From JAEUMW01 sp039807745 (GTDB lineage Bacteria > Pseudomonadota > Gammaproteobacteria > Burkholderiales > JAEUMW01): a stretch of 23,657 nt of DNA. The position numbers were made by a program, and so were the translations under genes. Location: contig JBDHRV010000043.1 of NCBI GenBank assembly GCA_039807745.1, positions 1 through 23,657 on the forward strand. Reading direction: 5' to 3'. This document shows positions 14,359 to 22,446 of the stretch, one piece after another. Under the pieces are notes generated by a model that worked only from the letters and a program-made list of their open reading frames with translations, was not told the origin of the DNA and searched no databases. The number at the start of each line of letters is the position of its first letter. Position 1 is the stretch's first letter.

Positions 14359-15438
14359 ATGAGTATGAAGCGCATCGCGACTCTGTTAAGGGCTATGTGG
14401 GTCCTGGTGTATGCCCTACTGACTCTTCCGACCTTGGCCGCGGACTACCCCACGCCCAAGGAAGGTGATTGGGTGGTGCGCGACTTTCGCTTTCACACCG
14501 GCGAGGTTCTACCCGAACTGCGCCTCCATTACACCACTGTGGGCGCCCCCACCGGCGAGCCGGTGCTGATCCTGCACGGCACCACTGGATCGGGCGCGAG
14601 CATGTTGACTCCTGCGTTCGCGGGCGCACTCTTCGGCCCAGGGCAGCCGCTTGACGCCAGTCGCTACTACGTGATCCTGCCGGACGCCATCGGCCACGGC
14701 AAATCGAGCAAGCCCTCGGACGGGCTGCGCACGGGGTTTCCGAAGTACAACTACGAAGACATGGTGGACGCGCAGTACCGGCTGGTGACCGAGCACCTTG
14801 GCCTACGCCATCTACGGCTCGTTCTCGGGTTCTCCATGGGCGGCATGGAGACTTGGATCTACGCCCAGAAGTATCCCGGCCACATGGACATCGCAGTACC
14901 TATGGCCTCCGTGCCGACCGAGATGTCGGGCCGAAACTGGATGCTTCGGCGGCTCATCATCGATTCCATCCGCAACGACCCTGAGTGGATGAACGGCAAC
15001 TACTCGAGGCCACTTCGCAGCGCGCAGTTTTCCTCGGTGTTTTTCGCTCTTGCCACCAACGGCGGCAATCAGGCGCTGCAGAAGGCGGCACCGACCCGCC
15101 AGAAAGCCGATGACATCCTCAACCAGCGGCTCAGCGCACCCTTCACAGCCGACGCCAACGATGTGCTCTATCAATGGGATTCTTCGCGCGACTACAACGC
15201 GTCGTCAGGGCTTGAGCGAATTCAGGCCGCACTATTGGCGATCAATTCGGCCGACGACGAGCGCAACCCCCCGGAGCTTGGGGTTTTGGACCGCGAGATC
15301 AAGCGCGTGAAGAACGGGCGTGTTCTGCTCATACCCGCCAGCGACCAGACCGCAGGTCACGGCACAGTTTTACAAGCGAAGTTCTGGCAGATCGAATTGG
15401 GTGAGATGCTGCAAGCCGCTCCGCGCTCGGCGAAATAG
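14359..15438 (+). CDS. Secreted alpha/beta hydrolase, homoserine acetyltransferase (MetX)-like fold
   Basis: The 359-residue precursor has a signal peptide (KRIATLLRAMWVLVYALLTL, cut probably after LAA). The mature part is an alpha/beta hydrolase related to MetX: PVLILHGTTGSGASML, the region FGPGQPLDASRYYVILPD, the nucleophile elbow GFSMGGMETW, an acidic residue in INSADDERNP and the catalytic histidine in TAGHGT. True MetX is cytoplasmic and has a different oxyanion and substrate region (commonly GGSMGGMQ), so acyl transfer to homoserine is unlikely. A periplasmic esterase, lipase or amide hydrolase is more plausible, substrate unknown. It sits alone between blocks of conserved housekeeping genes, with atypical flanks, which suggests later insertion. 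Confidence 0.85.
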   Translation: MSMKRIATLLRAMWVLVYALLTLPTLAADYPTPKEGDWVVRDFRFHTGEVLPELRLHYTTVGAPTGEPVLILHGTTGSGASMLTPAFAGALFGPGQPLDASRYYVILPDAIGHGKSSKPSDGLRTGFPKYNYEDMVDAQYRLVTEHLGLRHLRLVLGFSMGGMETWIYAQKYPGHMDIAVPMASVPTEMSGRNWMLRRLIIDSIRNDPEWMNGNYSRPLRSAQFSSVFFALATNGGNQALQKAAPTRQKADDILNQRLSAPFTADANDVLYQWDSSRDYNASSGLERIQAALLAINSADDERNPPELGVLDREIKRVKNGRVLLIPASDQTAGHGTVLQAKFWQIELGEMLQAAPRSAK

Positions 15439-15596
15439 CCCCCGTTATGTGTCTCACCGAGGACGATCCCCAATAGTTGCAGCCCAACCCCCCGTTGAAC
15501 GACTGCTTCCGAGAATCGCAACGGTCGGGTATGGGTCGAATGCGCTCATTCAGCAGAGCCAAGCTTCGAGACTCTAGCGCCTACCGCTCCCAACCG
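15439..15596. other. Intergenic stretch between the hydrolase and tamB stops, possible dispersed repeat
   Basis: The 158 bases between two convergent stops hold no gene. The part 15495-15560, read on the minus strand, runs GAATGAGCGCATTCGACCC followed later by GAAGCAGTCGTTCAA. This resembles, from memory, short intergenic elements scattered in many environmental proteobacterial genomes. No clear intrinsic terminator is seen for either gene. Confidence 0.35.
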
Positions 15597-18500
15597 CTAA
15601 TTGAAGAACAGCGTGAAGAAGACATCGATCGCATCGGACGTTCCCGTCGCCGCTTCCACCGACCACCGCGGTGACAGCAGATAGCGCACGCGGGTGAGGT
15701 TTATGGCGCCGCTCACGCTGCGCTCGTACGTGAGGTAGACGTTGTCGGAGATGCGTTTACCGAACGAGACCACCTGCTCGGAAGTGGTGCCTTCGCTGCG
15801 CATGCCTACGGAATCGATCCCGAGGCCTTTGGTGCCGACGCCGAGCAGAGACGTTCCGCCCGCGGCGATCAGACTCGCGGCGGCCGCGGTAAGCGCCTCG
15901 TTGTCGCGCGCGTTCGGGTCCGGGGCGCGACCCAGCATGAGCCACGAAAGCTTCTCGGTGTCCGGTACCTCGGGCACCGACACGAGCTTCACCGTCGGTG
16001 CGCGCAGGGTACCCGTCACGGACACGCCCGCCTCCACCGCCTGGTTCTTGCGCATGGCGAGCGCATTGACGCCGGGATTGTCGATCGGACCCGAGAAGGT
16101 AACGATGCCGCGCTCCACGGTGAGGCGCTGCCCGAACGCCGTGTAGTAGCCCTGAGCGACGCGGATGCTGCCGGTGGCCGTCGGCAGCTCACGGTCGCGT
16201 GCGCGCAGCCGGATCGACCCCGCCAGGCGCCCGTCGAGCCCGAATGCGTTCACGTAGAACTGCTTGCCCAGGTCGAGTTCGAGATCGATATCGGCAAGAG
16301 TGCGGCCGCTTCGTCGCGGGGCTTCCGTCTCCTGTCCCTTGATGACGATGTCGGACGAGAGCGTCGGCGCGCGGCTCGGCACGACCTCGATGCGCGCGCT
16401 GTCGGCGGTGACCTTGCCCGTCGCCTTCAGCGCGCCGTCCACGATCGCCCCGTCGATGTTGCCGCTCACGACGAGCTTCTGGTCCGGACGCGACAAGAGC
16501 GCGAGCCGGTCCGCCACCACCGCCAGCTTGAGATCGCCACCCGCGCCGAACTCGTAGGCCCCGGTCGCGGTCAGCGTGCCGTCACCGCCGCGCAAGGTGA
16601 GATCGTCCAGCACGAAGCGATTGGCTTCGAAGGTGCCGCGCAGCGTGCCGCGGTCGAGAAACACGCCTTCCTCCGGCAGGCCCAGCTCGAGTCCGCTGCC
16701 CGTTACGGTTCCCTGCAATCCGGGCGCGGCGACGGTGCCATTGGCGGTGACGGTCGCGTCGAGCTTGCCGGCGACGGTGATCGCATCGTCGGCGAACGCC
16801 CCGACCCAGGCGAGCGACGGCATGTTCGCCCGTGCGGCAAGCTGCAGCGGCGCGGTACCCGCGATGCCCCACGCAGCGCCGCGCCGACTGAGGCGCGTGT
16901 CGACCTCGGCGCTCACCGTCCCGATCTCGCTGCCCACTGCGTCGAACCGCGCGTGCAGTTGGTCGTCGACGCAACGGGCCGCGAGCGCGAGCTGCGTCAC
17001 GCCGAGCGCGATCGCGGGGCGTGTCGGAAGCAGGACGTCACCGCTCTCGCGCGCGACCTCGAGGGTGCAGTCGAGGTGCTGGTCCGCGCGCAGGTCCCAG
17101 CGTCCACCGAGCTTGAGGGTGGTGTCGACCGCGTCGGCGCCCTGCGCAAGCGTGAGCAGATACGCAGCCGCGATCCCGGTAAACTCGCCGCTCGTTTCGA
17201 GCGTGCCGCCGATGCGGCGCACACCGGCGACCTCGAGCATCCCGTCGCCGAACCCCACACGCGATGCGCCAAGGACGAGGCGATCCGCAGCGACTTCGAG
17301 CGTTGCCGGCTCCAACAACTGAACGGGATATTGCCCGCGGTTCTCGAGCGTCGCGACGCGCCCGCTCCAGCCGGTCTTCGCCGACCATCCCCCGACCAGT
17401 CGCGCCGACGCGTCGAGCCCGGAGCCGGCAGCGGCGAGTTTGATCTCGTGCTGCGGGAGCGTGCCGGTCGCGATCACGCTGGCATCCTCGAGGTGCTGGG
17501 TCCCGCTCTTCACGTCGCGCGCCTGCACGGTCAGACCGATATCGCCTGCGAGCCCGCGCGCGACGCTGCCGCTGCCGCTCACCTCGGCAATCGAAAGCTC
17601 GCTCCCCCAGCGCAGCCCTTTGCCGTCCACCGTAAAGCTGCCGCCCGGCTGCGCCTGGGTGCCTTCCAATACGCCCCCCGCCACGAGACGGCCGGTCAGC
17701 CGCGGATCGATGACGGCGGGCTCGGTCAGCTCCAGGTTCCATGTCAGACGGTCGCCCGGACCGCCGAAACTGCCTTTCGCATACAGGCGATTGGCCCCGA
17801 CGCGCAGGGCCGCATCGGCGTCGGCAATGCGTTGCTCGTTGACCTCGAACGTCGCGCCGCCAGCGAGCCGCGCCGCGCGCCACCGGCTGCTCTCCGCCAC
17901 GGTGAGGTTCACGCGCGCGGACCATTGCGGTGCGAGCGATCCCGCGGCCGTAAAGCTCCCGTTCAGCATCGCAGGCGGGAAATCGCCGAACGCGGAAGGA
18001 TCGAAGCGCGAGACGCTGCCCTCCGCGCGGAACGCCTGAGTGCCAGTAAGCGCGACCCGTCCCTTGAGCGCGAGCTCGCCGCCCTTCGCGCGGATGCGCG
18101 CCGAGCGCAAGTCGATCTCCTGGTTCTGGTGTACGGCCTCGCCTTCGATCCGATAGCCCTGCTGCGCGAGATCGACGGTCAGCGTCTGTGCGTCTTGCGC
18201 CAGCTTGAGCGCGATCGTGCCTGCGAGCCTCGTCTGTGTGAGCTTCCCGTCCAGCCCTCTGAGATCGAGCGCCGTCGTGGTGAGATCGAAGTGCAGGCGG
18301 CCATCCGTCACACCGCCGCGTCCCGTCAGGCGGCCGCCTTGCCCCAGATCGATCGTCAGTCCGTCCAGCGCCAGATTGTCCGGCGTGCCCTCGAAGCGGC
18401 CCGCAGCCTCGGCGAGCGGCACACGCTGGCGGTCGAGCGTTCCCGCGCTGCGGTTGACGACGCCGAAATCGCCGACGAAGCGCCCGTCCGGCAGCGGGCG

Positions 18501-19334
18501 AACGTTCAGGTCGACCTTCAGGTCGGTCGCGGGAAAGCCCTCGTCGAACGACCGCACGTCGAGGCTCTCCGCCCGCACCGTGGCCTGCCGCACCGGCACC
18601 GCTTCGAATGGTGTGACGATGGCATCCACCTGCGCCACCAGCGGCGGCTCGCTGTTCGCGGCGACCAGGCGCAGCTCGCCGAGGGTGCCGGCGAGCGTGC
18701 CCCCCAGACGATAGGGATAGGCGTCGAAGCGCCCGCTGAGTGAGAGGACGCCGTCGACGGGAAACGGTGCGTCCACGCCGAGCATCGCGCGGCCAGCGAG
18801 CACGCCCAGGTCGGATTCCGCGCGCTCGATCGTGAGTCTGTGCTCGCGTGCGTCGACTGCGTACGCGAGCTCGACCTTGCGTGCTTCGACGCGCGTGTCG
18901 CCGCTGGTGTAGACGAGCTCGCCCACCGCGGCCCGGTCCACCGTAAGCGCGACCGGCACCCGCAGCGTGCCGGGGATCTCCGCCGGCCCCTCGCTCTCGC
19001 TCAGGGATGCGATCTCGACCCTGGCGACCGCGAGGTCGGTGATGCGCACGGCGTGCGGCCGGACGGCGAGCGCGACCAGCTCCCACTTAAGCTCGACGCG
19101 CTCGGCGGTGATCCGAAGATCGGGGTCCTCGTAGCGCGCCTTGCCGATCGAGATCGGACCCAGCAGCGACCCGCGCACGTCCTCGAGCACGACCATGCCA
19201 GCGGTCTGCTCCGCGAGCTGCCGTGCTGCCCATTGCAGCGCTTCCTCGCGCGTCGCGAGCCAGACCGCGGCCAGGAGCGCGACGCCTAGAAGAATGCCCA
19301 GCCACTCGACGATGCGCAGCAGTGTTTTCGCCAT
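15597..19334 (-). CDS. tamB: Translocation and assembly module subunit TamB
   Basis: TamB is a very long inner-membrane-anchored periplasmic protein. With TamA it assists outer-membrane protein assembly, and AsmA-like proteins including TamB carry phospholipids to the outer membrane. The 1245 residues start with one transmembrane helix (about 7-27), then a long run of short beta-strands with alternating hydrophobic residues, as expected for the beta-taco groove. The DUF490/TamB C-terminal domain follows (about 900-1245), with segments ITVERGIVTFSGPIDNPGVN-like and LSWLMLGRAPD, and a terminal FFTLFFN. The ATG at 19334 is 6 bases after the tamA stop, so the two are an operon. Length is close to E. 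coli TamB (about 1260). No frame breaks are seen. Confidence 0.96.
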   Translation of the reverse strand: MAKTLLRIVEWLGILLGVALLAAVWLATREEALQWAARQLAEQTAGMVVLEDVRGSLLGPISIGKARYEDPDLRITAERVELKWELVALAVRPHAVRITDLAVARVEIASLSESEGPAEIPGTLRVPVALTVDRAAVGELVYTSGDTRVEARKVELAYAVDAREHRLTIERAESDLGVLAGRAMLGVDAPFPVDGVLSLSGRFDAYPYRLGGTLAGTLGELRLVAANSEPPLVAQVDAIVTPFEAVPVRQATVRAESLDVRSFDEGFPATDLKVDLNVRPLPDGRFVGDFGVVNRSAGTLDRQRVPLAEAAGRFEGTPDNLALDGLTIDLGQGGRLTGRGGVTDGRLHFDLTTTALDLRGLDGKLTQTRLAGTIALKLAQDAQTLTVDLAQQGYRIEGEAVHQNQEIDLRSARIRAKGGELALKGRVALTGTQAFRAEGSVSRFDPSAFGDFPPAMLNGSFTAAGSLAPQWSARVNLTVAESSRWRAARLAGGATFEVNEQRIADADAALRVGANRLYAKGSFGGPGDRLTWNLELTEPAVIDPRLTGRLVAGGVLEGTQAQPGGSFTVDGKGLRWGSELSIAEVSGSGSVARGLAGDIGLTVQARDVKSGTQHLEDASVIATGTLPQHEIKLAAAGSGLDASARLVGGWSAKTGWSGRVATLENRGQYPVQLLEPATLEVAADRLVLGASRVGFGDGMLEVAGVRRIGGTLETSGEFTGIAAAYLLTLAQGADAVDTTLKLGGRWDLRADQHLDCTLEVARESGDVLLPTRPAIALGVTQLALAARCVDDQLHARFDAVGSEIGTVSAEVDTRLSRRGAAWGIAGTAPLQLAARANMPSLAWVGAFADDAITVAGKLDATVTANGTVAAPGLQGTVTGSGLELGLPEEGVFLDRGTLRGTFEANRFVLDDLTLRGGDGTLTATGAYEFGAGGDLKLAVVADRLALLSRPDQKLVVSGNIDGAIVDGALKATGKVTADSARIEVVPSRAPTLSSDIVIKGQETEAPRRSGRTLADIDLELDLGKQFYVNAFGLDGRLAGSIRLRARDRELPTATGSIRVAQGYYTAFGQRLTVERGIVTFSGPIDNPGVNALAMRKNQAVEAGVSVTGTLRAPTVKLVSVPEVPDTEKLSWLMLGRAPDPNARDNEALTAAAASLIAAGGTSLLGVGTKGLGIDSVGMRSEGTTSEQVVSFGKRISDNVYLTYERSVSGAINLTRVRYLLSPRWSVEAATGTSDAIDVFFTLFFN

Positions 19335-19340
19335 CGCCGC

Positions 19341-21149
19341 CTAGAACCTGAACCCGATGGTGAAGTCCAGGCGGACCTCGTTCGTTGCTTCGCCGTAGGC
19401 GACGTCCGCGGAGAGCGATCCCACGGGGCTGCGCCAGCGCACGCCGAGACCGTAGCCGCGCACGAGGGTGATCGTCCCGAAGTCATCCCACGCATTGCCG
19501 GTGTCGACGAAGACCGCGGCGCCCCAGTTGTCCAGGACCCAGCGGATGTACTCCGCGCTCGCCACGAACAGGTACCGCCCGCCGACCACGGCGTCACCCT
19601 TCTTCACTCCGAGCGACTGGTAAGCGTAGCCGCGCACGGTCTGCGAACCGCCGGTGCGGAAGACGAAGTCGGTTGGAATGCCATCCGTATTGGGGGCGAA
19701 GGTGACGCCGATCTCGCTGCGCAGGATGAGACTGTCCCGGGCGGAGAGCGGATGGAAGTAGACACCCCTGCCATACACGCGCAGGAAATTCTGGTCCGAG
19801 AGAATGGCCTTGGTCGCGCCATTCACCTGGAGCGCAGCGAAGTAGCCGCTGGCGGGATTGATCAGATTGTCCACCTGACGCAGGATCACCTCCCGGTTCA
19901 GGCTCAGCGCCCGGTTCTGGACGGTGGGGAAGGGGCTCACGTCCACCTCCTGCCACTGGTACTGAAGTCCCGTGAGACTCTCGCGCCACTCCTCGAAGTG
20001 CTGACGCTTGGCGGCGAAGGAATAGGTGCTGGTGACCTGATTCTGGATGTCCGTCGACTGGATGGTCGCGTCGACGCCGTTGCGAAAGCCGCCCTGCTCC
20101 GTCGGAAAGTAAAGATTGGCGAACAGCGACTGCTGCTTGAGATCGGCGATGGTGCGCACGTTGAACCGCCACGCGCGGTCGAACAGATTGACGTGCTGGT
20201 AGTCGAGCTGCGCGCGCGGCCCGTAATCGGTGCTGTAGCCGAGACCGATCGCCACGCGCTGGACCTTGCGCTCGATCACGTCGACCAGGATCGGCGTGTC
20301 GCGCGGGTGCGCGGGGTCGGCGTCGATGCGCACGGATACGCTCGAGAAGTATCCGCTGTTCTGCAGGCGTTGCTGGAACCTGAGCAACTGGTCCTGGGAG
20401 TAAGGCGATCCGGGACTGATGTTGTTCATGCCCTCGACGATCGCGGTCTGGTAGCGCGTCAGCCCGGTGACCTGGGGCTCGCCGACGGTGAATGCCGGGC
20501 CGCTGTCGATCTGCGCGAAGAGATCGACGTCACCCGTCTCGGGGTTCACGGTCGCACGGCTGTCGACGAGCTTGGCCGTCGGGTAGAGAAAGACGGTGAG
20601 ATCCTGCAGCGTCTCCCGTTTCGCCGCCTCCCAGTCGGCGCTGCGAAACGGCATGCCGGGTTCGAGCTTCCACTCGGCTCTGAGCCGCGCGAGGCGATCG
20701 ATGTTGTGCGGGCTCGGCACTTCGACATCACCCGCGAACTCGAGGTCAACGTGGCGCACGACGGCGCGCTGGCCGGGGTCGACCTCGAAGCGAAGCTGCC
20801 AGGGACTCGCACCGTCGTCGAGCGTGGCATCGATGCGCGGGGAGAAATAACCCTCGGTGGCAACGAGCTGCCGGATCTGATCCGGCGCACGCGTGTAGAG
20901 GCGGCGCACTTCCGCTGCCATCAGCCCCTTTTCCGCGGAGCGGCGGACGACATCCAGATGCGTTTCGAGCAGGTCACGCAGCGCGGCCGGTGCCTCGATC
21001 TGGACGCGGAAGGCGATCTCGTCCGCGCAGGCCGCGGCACTCGCGAGCAGCGACAGGATCACGGCGATCCATGTCAGGGCACGGCGCAGCGCCGGGCCGC
21101 GAGCGAACGGCCGCGCAGGGTCGGGTGAAGGAAAGACGCAGTGAAGCAA
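19341..21149 (-). CDS. tamA: Translocation and assembly module subunit TamA (Omp85 family)
   Basis: TamA is an outer-membrane Omp85 protein that works with TamB. The product has a signal sequence (ALTWIAVILSLLASAAACADE), three POTRA-like domains over about the next 250 residues (for example FTVGEPQVTGLTRY and SGYFSSVSVRID), and a 16-strand-type barrel with the Omp85 hallmark VRGYAYQSLG and a terminal aromatic ending GFRF. The start is uncertain: there is no in-frame ATG. TTG at 21149 is used here; TTG at 21197 (+16 residues) and CTG at 21089, which would give an ideal signal peptide, are alternatives. The stop is 6 bases before tamB. The mutY gene lies upstream on the same strand, separated by about 230 bases. 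Confidence 0.94.
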   Translation of the reverse strand: MLHCVFPSPDPARPFARGPALRRALTWIAVILSLLASAAACADEIAFRVQIEAPAALRDLLETHLDVVRRSAEKGLMAAEVRRLYTRAPDQIRQLVATEGYFSPRIDATLDDGASPWQLRFEVDPGQRAVVRHVDLEFAGDVEVPSPHNIDRLARLRAEWKLEPGMPFRSADWEAAKRETLQDLTVFLYPTAKLVDSRATVNPETGDVDLFAQIDSGPAFTVGEPQVTGLTRYQTAIVEGMNNISPGSPYSQDQLLRFQQRLQNSGYFSSVSVRIDADPAHPRDTPILVDVIERKVQRVAIGLGYSTDYGPRAQLDYQHVNLFDRAWRFNVRTIADLKQQSLFANLYFPTEQGGFRNGVDATIQSTDIQNQVTSTYSFAAKRQHFEEWRESLTGLQYQWQEVDVSPFPTVQNRALSLNREVILRQVDNLINPASGYFAALQVNGATKAILSDQNFLRVYGRGVYFHPLSARDSLILRSEIGVTFAPNTDGIPTDFVFRTGGSQTVRGYAYQSLGVKKGDAVVGGRYLFVASAEYIRWVLDNWGAAVFVDTGNAWDDFGTITLVRGYGLGVRWRSPVGSLSADVAYGEATNEVRLDFTIGFRF

Positions 21150-21243
21150 CGCAGTCGGGAATGGCGCGGATGTGAAACGGAAAGCGAACGCCTGCAACGA
21201 TCGCAGCGCATTTCTGCTACGGAGCGGGTCACCGCGAGCAGCG

Positions 21244-21272
21244 ATTATATGTCGCCGGCCGGAAATCGACCC
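21244..21272 (-). promoter_or_regulatory. Candidate promoter of tamA-tamB
   Basis: On the minus strand a perfect -10 TATAAT (21249 down to 21244) lies in the mutY-tamA gap. The -35 region is weak (GGGTCG at 17 bases). Transcription would begin near 21237, upstream of every possible tamA start. Confidence 0.45.
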
Positions 21273-21352
21273 GCTGAAGACCGTCGCATCCTCGCAGGCC
21301 GAAGGATGGCGCGACCTACTCGACCCGTGCTTGCCTCTCGATCAGCGGGCGA

Positions 21353-21369
21353 CGCAGCGCGACGCTGCG
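21353..21369 (-). terminator. GC-rich hairpin just after the mutY stop
   Basis: A perfect 7-bp inverted repeat, CGCAGCG (21353-21359) and CGCTGCG (21363-21369), with a 3-nt loop, starts 9 bases after the mutY stop. No T run follows on the minus strand, so it is at best a Rho-type pause or RNA-stabilising hairpin, not a classical intrinsic terminator. Confidence 0.35.
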
Positions 21370-21378
21370 CGAACCACC

Positions 21379-22446
21379 TCAAGCCGCGCAGACGTTTGCG
21401 GTCAGCCTGAGCGTATGAAGCGACGCGAGCAGCGGCTTCAGCGGCGCAGGCAGCGCCACCTTCGCGGCGTCCTCCGGTCGCAACCAGATTGCAGAGGATT
21501 CCTCGACCTTGGGACCGATACCGGCCAGCTGCACGGCGGCCGGGTATATCGTGAGCCGGAAATGGGTGAAGCCGTGGCGGACCGGCTCGAGGCGCCGCAC
21601 GCCCATCGGCGACACTGCGAAACGGTCGCGGCAAACCTTCTCCGGATCCGCGTCCACGTCGGCTTCCGGCAGACTCCAGAGCCCGCCCCAGATGCCGGTC
21701 GGCGGGCGCTTCTCGAACAGCACCGACCCGCGATCGAGAAACATCAGCATCAGCGTCTCGCGCTCCGACAGGCGCTTCGCCGGGCGCGGCTCGGGATAGC
21801 TTTCTTCACGTCCCGCGGCGTGCGCCGCGCATACCGATGCCACCGGACAGAGCGCACATGCCGGCTGCGTGCGCGTGCAGATGCGCGCGCCCAGATCCAT
21901 GAGCCCCTGCGTGTACGCCTCGATCCCTTCCGCCGGCAGCAGCGCGTCGGCGTGCCGCCACAGCTCGCTCTCGACCCGGCGATCGCCCGGGTAGCCGCGC
22001 ACGGCGAACACGCGGGCCAGCACACGCTTGACGTTGCCGTCGAGGATCGCCCGCCGCTCGCCGCGGGAGAAGGCGAGAATGGCGGCCGCCGTGGAGCGGC
22101 CGACACCCGGCAGTCTCAGGACTTCGTCATGCTCGCTCGGAAATTCGCCGCGGCGTCCTGCGACGATGAACCGCGCTGCACGGTGCAGGTTGCGCGCACG
22201 CGAGTAATAGCCGAGCCCGCTCCAGAGCGCGAGCACTTCGTCGAGCGACGCGAGCGCGAGTGCGTGCACGTCGGGGAAGCGCGCGATAAAGCGCAGGTAG
22301 TACGGCACGACGCTCGCCACCTGAGTCTGCTGCAGCATCACCTCGGAGAGCCAGATGCGATACGGGTCGCGCGTCCCCTGCCACGGCAGGTCGTGGCGAC
22401 CGTGGCTGCGCTGCCACGCGACCACGCGCGATGCGAACTCGGTCAT
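21379..22446 (-). CDS. mutY: A/G-specific adenine DNA glycosylase MutY
   Basis: MutY removes adenine mispaired with 8-oxoguanine. The 355 residues show the full set of family features: catalytic Glu35 in SEVMLQQTQV, the helix-hairpin-helix LPGVGRSTAAAIL (112-124), catalytic Asp136 in AILDGNVKRVLAR, and the [4Fe-4S] cysteines at 190, 197, 200 and 206 (C-x6-C-x2-C-x5-C). The C-terminal NUDIX-like 8-oxoG recognition domain has RPPTGIWGGLWSLPE and GFTHFRL. The ATG at 22446 overlaps the stop of the AsmA-like gene (ATGA), so the two are translationally coupled. A GC-rich hairpin follows the stop. Confidence 0.97.
   Translation of the reverse strand: MTEFASRVVAWQRSHGRHDLPWQGTRDPYRIWLSEVMLQQTQVASVVPYYLRFIARFPDVHALALASLDEVLALWSGLGYYSRARNLHRAARFIVAGRRGEFPSEHDEVLRLPGVGRSTAAAILAFSRGERRAILDGNVKRVLARVFAVRGYPGDRRVESELWRHADALLPAEGIEAYTQGLMDLGARICTRTQPACALCPVASVCAAHAAGREESYPEPRPAKRLSERETLMLMFLDRGSVLFEKRPPTGIWGGLWSLPEADVDADPEKVCRDRFAVSPMGVRRLEPVRHGFTHFRLTIYPAAVQLAGIGPKVEESSAIWLRPEDAAKVALPAPLKPLLASLHTLRLTANVCAA

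Noticed and set aside
16953..18743. A 596-residue open frame on the plus strand, and a 682-residue one at 17038-19086 on the minus strand, over tamB
   Set aside because: Both are shadows of the tamB frame in GC-rich DNA; they are rich in Arg, Ala and Pro, show no domain, and tamB itself is intact and recognisable.
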